Made by a program: the position numbers and the translations under genes. From the NCBI GenBank assembly GCA_964436005.1, contig CAYTBK010000078.1, forward strand, positions 1-19,760: a stretch of 19,760 nt of DNA. Reading direction: 5' to 3'. Position 1 is the first letter of the stretch. Each line of letters starts with the position of its first letter. Positions 1-5,892 of this stretch are shown piece by piece. The notes beneath the pieces were generated by a model. It was given only the letters and a program-made list of their open reading frames with translations. It searched no databases and had not been told where the DNA came from. The DNA comes from JAGNHB01 sp964436005. Its GTDB lineage: Bacteria > Acidobacteriota > JAAYUB01.

Positions 1-997
1 CGGCGCAGTCGCCCACGTTGTCGCCCACGTTGTCGGCGATGGTGGCGGCGTTGCGCGGGTCGTCTTCGGGGATGTCCTTCTCGATCTTGCCGACCAGGTC
101 GGCGCCCACATCGGCAGCCTTGGTGTAGATGCCGCCGCCGACCCGCATGAAGAGCGCCAGCAGGGTGCCGCCGAAGCCGAAGCCCAGCAGGGCTTCATAG
201 GCCTGGGCGCCGAAGATGAGGAAGATCATGGTCCCGCCAAGGAGGCCGAGGCCGTCGGTGAGCATGCCGGTGACGGTGCCGGTGCGGTAGCCGAGCTGCA
301 GGGCCTCGCCGTAGGAGTGCCGGGCGGCGGAGGCAACGCGGAGGTTGCCGGCGGTGGCCAGGCGCATGCCGACGAAGCCGACGCACCAGCTGAACAGGGA
401 GCCCACCAGGAACGCGCCGGCGCGGCCCCAGCGGAAGGCCTGTTCATGACCGGTGTAGGTCAGGAACAGGAGGGCGGTGATGACGATGATGAGCGGCCCG
501 ATGCGCTTGAACTGGGCGTACAGGTAGGCGTTGGCGCCTTCCCGGACGGCCTCGGCGATCTCCTGCATCTTCCTGGTGCCGGTATCGGCGCGGAAGACCT
601 GCCCCACCAGCATCAGGGCGTACAGCAGGCCCAACACGGCGATGACCAGGACGGCGATCAGGCAGCCCCGCTCCATGGCCGTGTACTTGGGGTCGCTGAA
701 GAGGGCGAAGAACTGGAAGGGCTCCTTCGCCTCCTGCTTTTCCGCCGTTGCGGCGGGGGCAGGAGCCGACTCGGGGCTGGCGGCCTGCGCCTGGGCGGGT
801 TCGACTGGCGTGGCGGCCGGGCTGGCCGTGCCCTGTGTGCCGACAGCCTCGACAGGCTGGGAAGGCGGAGCCTCCGGGCCCTGCTGGGTGAAGCCGGGCC
901 GGACGAAGTATCCGGCCACGAAAAACAGAAGGAGTGCGACGAGGTACCACTGCCGGGTCCTCTTGTTTCGCATGATGCGGAAGAATTGTTGCTTCAT
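1..997 (-). CDS. hppA: Membrane-bound ion-translocating pyrophosphatase HppA, N-terminal part (runs off left edge)
   Basis: This integral membrane enzyme hydrolyses pyrophosphate and pumps H+ and/or Na+ across the cytoplasmic membrane. The 332 visible residues include the family hallmark near 287-330: GGGIYTKAADVGADLVGKIE followed by DDPRN and the repeated ADNVGDNVGD, which bind Mg-PPi. Hydrophobic helices at about 110-132, 167-182, 192-212 and 243-283 fit the core topology. Unusually, an extra membrane helix (about 17-32) and a Pro/Ala/Gln-rich linker (about 36-92) precede the core, so the first helix may be a signal anchor or cleavable leader. The ATG at 997 is preceded by GGGAGA at 5 nt. 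The K+-dependence residue lies in the missing C-terminal half, so K+ dependence and ion specificity cannot be judged. It is probably transcribed alone or after the PilZ gene, 178 bp upstream. Confidence 0.95.
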   Translation of the reverse strand, partial: MKQQFFRIMRNKRTRQWYLVALLLFFVAGYFVRPGFTQQGPEAPPSQPVEAVGTQGTASPAATPVEPAQAQAASPESAPAPAATAEKQEAKEPFQFFALFSDPKYTAMERGCLIAVLVIAVLGLLYALMLVGQVFRADTGTRKMQEIAEAVREGANAYLYAQFKRIGPLIIVITALLFLTYTGHEQAFRWGRAGAFLVGSLFSWCVGFVGMRLATAGNLRVASAARHSYGEALQLGYRTGTVTGMLTDGLGLLGGTMIFLIFGAQAYEALLGFGFGGTLLALFMRVGGGIYTKAADVGADLVGKIEKDIPEDDPRNAATIADNVGDNVGDCA

Positions 998-1175
998 GGC
1001 GTCTCCCAATGTGGAATTTCAACTTCTGCGGCAAACGGGGCAAGACCGGGGCACGCTGTCGGCAGCCTGACGAGATAAACGGCTTATTCTAGCAGAAGCA
1101 GGGCGCGACGGGAACAACCTTTTCGGAGATAATTTCGTGCGCGATGAATGCAGAGAGAGCCCTCCGGCGGGCAGT

Positions 1176-1514
1176 TCAGGAGCGACAGTGCGCTTGCGCG
1201 GCGACCAGTGCGCGGATGCGCGGGACGTCCTTTTCGGGCAGGGCGAAAAACGTCAGGGAGAGGTCGTCTCCTGCCCCGTTGGGCGCGGCGTCGGCCACCC
1301 AGCCCAGGACGTGGATTCGGCCCCCCCGGCCCGGCACGGCCAGTTCGACCATCACCTCGTCCGCTTTTCCGGCGTGCAGGGGCTCCCGGGTCCGCACCCG
1401 CACCCCCTGCTCGCTCACGTTGAGGGTGACCCCCCGAACCCGGCGGTTCTTCCACTCCAGGAAGACCGGCAACTCCATCGACGCCCGAACGTGCTCGCGC
1501 TGCCTGTCGTACAT
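1176..1514 (-). CDS. Stand-alone PilZ domain protein, predicted c-di-GMP receptor
   Basis: This 112-residue protein is essentially one PilZ domain. It has the RxxxR motif (R6-EHV-R10) and the N-x-S-x-x-G motif (N32 to G37), the two elements that grip cyclic di-GMP in this family, and ends with a typical F-x-x-LPEKD-x-x-R-I segment. No other domain or membrane segment is visible, so it probably acts as a small cytoplasmic adaptor whose partner is unknown. The chosen ATG has GGAGG 6 nt upstream. An in-frame ATG 12 bases earlier (1526) overlaps that ribosome site and is less likely. A TATAAT promoter lies just upstream. The HD-GYP protein at 16624-17928 would degrade the same messenger, but a link is only inferred. 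Confidence 0.85.
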   Translation of the reverse strand: MYDRQREHVRASMELPVFLEWKNRRVRGVTLNVSEQGVRVRTREPLHAGKADEVMVELAVPGRGGRIHVLGWVADAAPNGAGDDLSLTFFALPEKDVPRIRALVAAQAHCRS

Positions 1515-1562
1515 GGTTCCCTCCATAGCCGCCTCTTGCTTGCTTGTCCTGTCTGGAGCCCC

Positions 1563-1590
1563 ATTATACCCGCCATTCATTCTTTTCCAA
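1563..1590 (-). promoter_or_regulatory. Sigma70-like promoter for the PilZ gene
   Basis: On the minus strand TTGGAA (1590-1585) is followed after 16 bp by a perfect TATAAT (1568-1563). Transcription would start near 1556, about 40 nt before the PilZ start codon. The AT-rich hexamers stand out in GC-rich surroundings. Predicted by eye only. Confidence 0.6.
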
Positions 1591-1710
1591 TAATCTGCGC
1601 GACGATAAGGCCAGCATCCGAGTTCTATTCTCCTTGGCAGCCTCTCGTGCGTCAGTGGCCGATCGGCACCGCGAAGGTAGCGACGGGCAAAAATGAGGAG
1701 ACCGGGCCTT

Positions 1711-1775
1711 TTGCCCGGAGGGCATCCATGTCCATAGCCGCCGGTTCCGTTCCCTGGCCCTTGCCCGGAGGGCAT
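1711..1775. repeat. Pair of identical 15 bp palindromic repeats, 50 bp apart
   Basis: TTGCCCGGAGGGCAT occurs at 1711-1725 and again, identical, at 1761-1775, exactly 50 bp apart. The core GCCC-GGA-GGGC can form a small hairpin. The core CCCGGAGGGC also occurs at 8365-8374 in the second non-coding island. The family resembles intergenic palindromic repeats I recall from several environmental bacterial phyla, but no family name can be assigned. Confidence 0.75.
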
Positions 1776-1823
1776 GAACAACCATCGAGATTTCTCCCGT
1801 TTGGGATTGGGTTGACTTGGGTT

Positions 1824-1841
1824 TCCCATTTGAAAATGGGA
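1824..1841. repeat. Perfect 8 bp inverted repeat
   Basis: TCCCATTT (1824-1831) and AAATGGGA (1834-1841) are perfect inverted copies separated by GA. It has no T-run on either side, so it is not an intrinsic terminator. It lies between the two repeat pairs and is likely part of the same palindrome-rich element. Confidence 0.7.
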
Positions 1842-1864
1842 CCGGCGGTCCTCCGAGGGGTATT

Positions 1865-1931
1865 GATTCCCTACGGGAAAATCCGTGAGAGCTGATTGGG
1901 CTGGCTATGGTTATCGATTCCCTACGGGAAA
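1865..1931. repeat. Pair of identical 16 bp palindromic repeats, 51 bp apart
   Basis: GATTCCCTACGGGAAA occurs at 1865-1880 and at 1916-1931. The centre TTCCC-TAC-GGGAA is a hairpin. In the second copy the stem extends to ten pairs with one mismatch (ATCGATTCCC against GGGAAACGAT). The ~50 bp period matches the other repeat pair in this island, suggesting a composite element built by duplication. Confidence 0.75.
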
Positions 1932-2092
1932 CGATCGGGTATGGCGCCACCTGCCCCGGTGTCCCATAACTGCACTGACGCCTGGCCAGAGCGCCGGATC
2001 AACGGCGACCCGCACTCCGCCGCCTCGTCGAGGCGAGCGCGTCCCCAAATTGGTTTTCCGGCGGGTTGGCGCAGGCCGTCTGCTCCGCCATG

Positions 2093-2124
2093 AAAAAGGC
2101 TGCCAGGATCCACTCCTGGCAGCC
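2093..2124 (-). terminator. Intrinsic terminator of the RDD protein gene
   Basis: On the minus strand a perfect 11 bp stem (GGCTGCCAGGA and its complement, loop 2109-2113) is followed directly by TTTTT (2097-2093). It lies about 30 bp past the stop codon of the RDD gene. Confidence 0.9.
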
Positions 2125-2154
2125 ACTGTCTTGTCGGGGAAAAATCGTCAGGTC

Positions 2155-3051
2155 TCAGCGAACGACCATGGTGCCAGCGAACCGGTCGCCCCAGCGCTGG
2201 CCGGTGGGGTTGTTGAGGATCTGCACCAGCTCCCAGATGGCATAGGCCAGGGAAGCCAAACCAAGAAGCGAAACGGGCAGCGTGTACAGAAGGGTGTACA
2301 ACGATCCCAGGAACAAGCTCGGATTGATGATGACGAACAGCATGAGCACGAACTGCAGAACGCCGGTGACGAGAGCGAACGCCCCGAAACCGATGTTCCG
2401 CTTGATGGAGTGCATCACGGTGATGGGCCCGCCGGTGGCGGCGTTCACCACCCTGATCTTCATGATCTTCTTGCCGAAGCTGTTGCCGCCGGCCAGAATG
2501 TCCCGCAGCAGGTAATAACCGCTGATCGCGATAAACTGGATCGCCTGGAAAACACAGATCATCACCAGCGTTCCGGTGGACAGGCTGAAGATGTCCGACA
2601 TCATCGCCCTGGAGATGACGTTGAAGATGATCCAGATCACCGCGGACACCCCGATGGCGATGCCGATGTCGATCCCGATGGCGCCCAGCCGGGCGGATTT
2701 GAAATCAGCAACCCCGGCCTGAGGAGCGCCGTACGGCTGCTGATACGGTTGCTGATACGGCTGTTGCGGGGGATACGGTTGTTGCGGCGGATAGGGCTGC
2801 TGGTACTGGGGCGCGCCCGGCGGCGGATAGGGCGGCTGCTGGGGCGGGTAGGGCGGCTGCTGCGGGGGATACGGTTGCTGCGGCGGATAGGGCTGCTGGT
2901 ACTGGGGCGCGCCCGGCGGCGGGTAGGGCGGCTGCTGCTGGTACTGGGGCGCGCCCGGCGGCGGAGGCGGCGGGCCGGCCGGCGTTCCGCAACTGGGGCA
3001 GAACGCGACGTTGTCGGGGCGTTGAGCGCCGCAATGATGACAAACTGCCAT
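2155..3051 (-). CDS. Zinc-ribbon, Pro/Tyr/Gln-repeat, RDD-family membrane protein
   Basis: This 298-residue protein has three parts. Residues 1-25 form a zinc ribbon with two CxxC pairs (CHHC and CPSC). Residues about 27-110 are a low-complexity region of PYPPQQ, QPYQ and GAPQYQQ repeats. Residues about 115-298 are an RDD domain with several membrane helices, the first beginning ARLGAIGIDIGI, then GKKIMKIRVVN and the closing GDRFAGTMVV. RDD proteins are small inner-membrane proteins of mostly unknown role; some are implicated in ion or solute transport. The cytosolic zinc ribbon with a flexible Pro-rich arm suggests a protein-binding or scaffolding role, which is inference. The ATG has AGGAGG upstream at ideal spacing. 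It has its own promoter and terminator, so it is probably monocistronic. Confidence 0.88.
   Translation of the reverse strand: MAVCHHCGAQRPDNVAFCPSCGTPAGPPPPPPGAPQYQQQPPYPPPGAPQYQQPYPPQQPYPPQQPPYPPQQPPYPPPGAPQYQQPYPPQQPYPPQQPYQQPYQQPYGAPQAGVADFKSARLGAIGIDIGIAIGVSAVIWIIFNVISRAMMSDIFSLSTGTLVMICVFQAIQFIAISGYYLLRDILAGGNSFGKKIMKIRVVNAATGGPITVMHSIKRNIGFGAFALVTGVLQFVLMLFVIINPSLFLGSLYTLLYTLPVSLLGLASLAYAIWELVQILNNPTGQRWGDRFAGTMVVR
2765..2964. repeat. 96 bp-period tandem duplication in the RDD gene repeat region
   Basis: A stretch of about 77 bp beginning TGCGGG at 2765 recurs at 2861 with only two differences, an offset of 96 bp or 32 codons. Part of the unit (the GCTGGTACTGGGGCGCGCC block) recurs again at about 2937. 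The duplication keeps the reading frame and encodes the PYPPQQ/GAPQYQQ arm. Such arrays commonly vary in length between strains. Confidence 0.85.
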
Positions 3052-3135
3052 GATTTCCTCCTGGTACGGTTTTTTTCGCGAATATCGCTAGGGAGCGGGG
3101 CCCCCTCGTCAATTTCTTCCGAAGCTACGGGCCCA

Positions 3136-3163
3136 ATTATACCGAGCCGAATGGCGGATTCAA
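3136..3163 (-). promoter_or_regulatory. Sigma70-like promoter for the RDD gene
   Basis: TTGAAT (3163-3158), a 16 bp spacer, then a perfect TATAAT (3141-3136) on the minus strand. The start would be near 3129, giving a leader of about 80 nt. Spacing and -10 box match the PilZ promoter. Confidence 0.6.
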
Positions 3164-3261
3164 GCGAAAACGTTTAACCGGTTGCCGGGTTTGCATTTAA
3201 TTATTACAAAAGAATTGCAGCGGGAGGCGGGCGGCTTCCCGGGGGCAAAGAGCCGCGGCGC

Positions 3262-4242
3262 TCACAGGTGGAGTTCGACCACGTCGCCGTCCTCCATGAC
3301 GTGATCCCGGTTGACCCGCTGGCCGTCGAACTTGTGCTCGCTCCAGATCCGGGCGAAAGCGAGCTTCTCGGCGAAATCCTTGTGCACCAGCGCGCACAGC
3401 TCGTCCAGGGTCTCGCCGTGCCGCAGGGTGTACGGGCGCTCCTTCACGAAGGGCTTGCCGGGGATCTTCGTGTAGACCCGCACGAGGCCGAGTTTCCGGA
3501 AGATGCGGCCGCCGAGCTCGGCCAGGCCCTCCCCCCCCTCGGCCGACACCACCAGGATCTCGTACCGGTCGCCGAAGAGGTCGCGCACCACGTCGGCCCC
3601 CTCCACCACCCCCGGCAGGTCCGCCTTGTTGACCACCAGCAGGGCCGGAATGTGCATTTCCCCCCGCAGGAGGCCCGGCGCCGGGACTTCCAGGTATATC
3701 TTGCTCTCCCGAAGGATCTCCTCCACTTCGCCGATGTCGTCGAGCACCTCCGGGCGCGACGGGTCGACGACCAGCAGGGCCAGGTCGGCGGTCCGGATCA
3801 GCGCGGGCACCCAGGTCTCCATGTACTCCCGGCTGACAGCGGGCAGGTCCACCAACTGGAAATGGACGTCCTCCCAGGGGGCCATGCCCTGCTCCGGCTG
3901 ACGGGTGGTGAAGGCATAGGGCGCCACTTCGGGGCAGGCCTTGCTCATGGCCTTCAACAGGGCGGACTTGCCGGCGTTGGGCGGCCCCACCAGCACCACC
4001 CGGGCCGCGCCTTCCCGCGGAATGGCCGTCGGGTCGTGGCGCTGGGGCCCCTTCTTCCCCTCGGCGTCCTTCTTGAGCTGGGAGAGCTTTTTCTTCAGTT
4101 CTGCCTGTAACTTTTCTGTTCCCTTGTGTTTCGGCAGGAGGGCGTACATGTCCTCCAGGGCTTGCTGCTTCTCCTCCGGCGTGGCCGCTTTCTTGTAGCG
4201 CTCTTCGGCGTCCAGGTACTGCGGGGTCAGGTTGGCCGGCAT
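3262..4242 (-). CDS. TGS-domain GTPase of the DRG/Obg-like family
   Basis: A 326-residue cytoplasmic GTPase resembling the archaeal and eukaryotic DRG proteins (COG1163-like), which act with ribosomes. Residues 1-65 are a charged helical N-terminus. The G domain shows G1 GPPNAGKS (86-93), G3 DLPA (132-135), G4 NKAD (205-208) and G5 SAEGG (233-237). Residues about 255-326 form a TGS domain ending in a beta strand (GDVVELHL), a module that contacts RNA or ribosomes in relatives such as SpoT and ThrRS. It lacks the Obg fold of bacterial ObgE, so it is not obg itself. The ATG at 4242 has GAGGAGG upstream. It is divergent from rmuC. A ribosome-associated role is family knowledge; the exact substrate or partner is unknown. 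Confidence 0.88.
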   Translation of the reverse strand: MPANLTPQYLDAEERYKKAATPEEKQQALEDMYALLPKHKGTEKLQAELKKKLSQLKKDAEGKKGPQRHDPTAIPREGAARVVLVGPPNAGKSALLKAMSKACPEVAPYAFTTRQPEQGMAPWEDVHFQLVDLPAVSREYMETWVPALIRTADLALLVVDPSRPEVLDDIGEVEEILRESKIYLEVPAPGLLRGEMHIPALLVVNKADLPGVVEGADVVRDLFGDRYEILVVSAEGGEGLAELGGRIFRKLGLVRVYTKIPGKPFVKERPYTLRHGETLDELCALVHKDFAEKLAFARIWSEHKFDGQRVNRDHVMEDGDVVELHL

Positions 4243-4314
4243 AGGAGCCCTCCTCGCGGACAGAGTACCGGGCCGGACAATTCGTTCGGGAGACCAGCCG
4301 CGGGTGTTCAGACT

Positions 4315-4343
4315 TCCATACCCGATCCCGCCCCCCGAGTCAA
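4315..4343 (-). promoter_or_regulatory. Promoter for the TGS GTPase gene
   Basis: TTGACT (4343-4338), a 17 bp spacer and TATGGA (4320-4315) on the minus strand. The -35 box matches consensus at five of six positions; the -10 box is weak. It lies about 70 bp before the start codon. Confidence 0.45.
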
Positions 4344-4391
4344 GCGAAACACCGGCCGCCCTCCCGCCGGAGGAGAAACGGCGATGCCTCG

Positions 4392-4421
4392 TTGACGCCA
4401 GGACACCGGATGCTTTACAGT
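4392..4421 (+). promoter_or_regulatory. Possible promoter for rmuC
   Basis: TTGACG (4392-4397), an 18 bp spacer and TACAGT (4416-4421). The start would be near 4428, leaving a ~45 nt leader before the GTG start at 4473. If correct, it rules out translation from the in-frame TTG at 4392 or ATG at 4410. Confidence 0.4.
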
Positions 4422-4472
4422 GTTTCCTCATCATTGCCGCCCGTGGCAGGGCGGCGCACGGAGGCGCAACCG

Positions 4473-5810
4473 GTGTTCCTCGACGTCATGATCCTCCTCC
4501 TGTTGCTCGGGTTGGCCGTGCTGGCGCTGTGGAGCACGTTCCGCAAATCGCCCACCGGCGAACTGGACCGGGTTTTCCGCGACGAACTGGAGCGCCTGGA
4601 GGCCCGCTTCGCCCTGGCGTTCCGGGAATTCCGCCAGGACAACGAGGAGCGCTCGCGCGCCGAGCGCCAGGAGCTCTCCGGGGGGCTCATGAACCTGCGG
4701 GGCGCCCTGTCGGCAGCCTTCGCGGAGCAGGCCTCCTTCCAGGCGGGGCGCTTCCAGGAGACCTCCCGGACGATGGATGCCGCCCTGCAGGCGCTGCGCG
4801 ATTCGCTCGACCGGAAGTTGAACGAGATCCGGCTGGCCGTGGCCGACCAGCTGGATCGGGTGCGGGCCGAGAACAGCGTCAAGCTGGAGGAGATGCGCCG
4901 GACCGTCGATGAAAAGCTGCACGAAACCCTGGAAAAGCGGCTGGGCGAATCCTTCCGGCAGGTGAGCGAGAGACTGGAGAAGGTCCACCAGGGTTTGGGC
5001 GAGATGCAGAACCTGGCCGCCGGTGTGGGCGACCTCAAGGCCATCCTGGCCAACACGAAGACGCTGGGCAACTGGGGCGAGGTGCAGCTCGGCACCCTGC
5101 TCGAGCAGATCCTGGCCCCCGAGCAGTACGTCCGCCAGGCCCGCCCCAAACCGGGTTCGACCGAGGCCGTGGACTACGCCATCAAGCTCCCCGGCCGCGA
5201 GGAGGGGGACGCCTGCGTCCTGCTGCCCGTGGACGCCAAGCTGCCCCTGGACAGCTACGCCAAGGTCGTCGAAGCGTCGGAGCGAGGCGACCGGAAAGCC
5301 ATGGACGACGCCGTGAAGCTGCTGGAGACCCGCCTCAAGCAGGAGGCCCGCTCCATCCGGGAAAAGTACGTGTCTCCGCCGCACACCACCGATTTCGCCA
5401 TTCTCTACCTGCCGGTGGAGGGCCTGTATGCCGAAGCCCTGCGGCGCCCCGCCCTGGCGGAATTCCTCCAGCGGGAGTACCGGGTGACCATGGCCGGGCC
5501 GACCACCCTGGCCGCCCTTCTCAACAGCCTCCAGATGGGCTTCCGGACCCTGGCCATCCAGAAACGCAGCAGCGAGGTCTGGCGCATCCTCTCCACCGTC
5601 AAGAAAAACTTCGAGGGATTCGCGGCCGTCTTCGAGAAAGCCCAGCAGAAGATCCGGGACGCCGACAAGGCCCTCGACACGGCCATCAAGAGCACCCAGA
5701 AGATGGGCCGGACACTGAAGGACATCGAGTCCCTGCCCTCCGGCGGGCCCGACCCGGCGCCGGCCGACGAGCCGGCGGGAATCGGCCCGGCGGAGGACGA
5801 CCGGCCCTGA
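4473..5810 (+). CDS. rmuC: DNA recombination protein RmuC
   Basis: RmuC proteins have a nuclease-like fold and limit inversions and other recombination at short repeats; their biochemistry is still thin. This 445-residue copy has one N-terminal membrane helix (about residues 6-20), a long coiled coil (about 30-185) and then the conserved RmuC domain with the blocks LKAILANTKTLGNWGEVQLG, DYAIKLPG, LLPVDAKLPLDSY and FAILYLPVEGLYAEAL. The C-terminus ends in a disordered acidic/Pro tail. I chose the GTG at 4473 because GGAGG lies 8 nt upstream and the membrane helix then sits at the very N-terminus, as in relatives. In-frame ATG 4410 or TTG 4392 would add 21 or 27 residues. The divergent TGS GTPase shares the intergenic region. 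Confidence 0.92.
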   Translation: MFLDVMILLLLLGLAVLALWSTFRKSPTGELDRVFRDELERLEARFALAFREFRQDNEERSRAERQELSGGLMNLRGALSAAFAEQASFQAGRFQETSRTMDAALQALRDSLDRKLNEIRLAVADQLDRVRAENSVKLEEMRRTVDEKLHETLEKRLGESFRQVSERLEKVHQGLGEMQNLAAGVGDLKAILANTKTLGNWGEVQLGTLLEQILAPEQYVRQARPKPGSTEAVDYAIKLPGREEGDACVLLPVDAKLPLDSYAKVVEASERGDRKAMDDAVKLLETRLKQEARSIREKYVSPPHTTDFAILYLPVEGLYAEALRRPALAEFLQREYRVTMAGPTTLAALLNSLQMGFRTLAIQKRSSEVWRILSTVKKNFEGFAAVFEKAQQKIRDADKALDTAIKSTQKMGRTLKDIESLPSGGPDPAPADEPAGIGPAEDDRP

Positions 5811-5892
5811 CGGTTTCCCCGCCGCCCCCGGAAACAAAAGACTGACCCTTACGTAGTATGCGCTTACATTTTTTCGAGGAGGCTCGCAAGCC

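Larger units (their letters stand above)
1591..2092. other. Non-coding island with palindromic repeats
   Basis: About 500 bp between the PilZ promoter and the RDD gene terminator hold no convincing gene: open frames here lack family-like composition and good ribosome sites. The central part (about 1711-1931) is built of short GC-rich palindromes in pairs about 50 bp apart, listed separately. The remainder (1591-1705 and 1935-2090) shows nothing I can name. Confidence 0.7.

Noticed and set aside
1086..1091. TAGAAT on the minus strand as -10 box for hppA
   Set aside because: No acceptable -35 box at 16-18 bp (TTCCCG at 17 bp). Possible, but too weak to list as a feature.
1152..1170. GCCC-GGGC hairpin after the PilZ gene as terminator
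   Set aside because: The stem is only 4 bp and is followed by TCTCTCT rather than a T-run.
1711..1931. CRISPR array
   Set aside because: Only two copies each of two different palindromes, no leader, no cas genes, and spacers that themselves contain palindromes.
5811..5836. GTTTCC/GGAAAC hairpin after rmuC as terminator
   Set aside because: The stem is only 6 bp with a GC-rich 10-12 nt loop, and there is no T-run on either strand.
5842..5870. CTGACC-17-TACATT as a promoter for the M3 peptidase
   Set aside because: Both boxes match at only four positions, and the start would fall on the ribosome-binding site, which would make it unusable.
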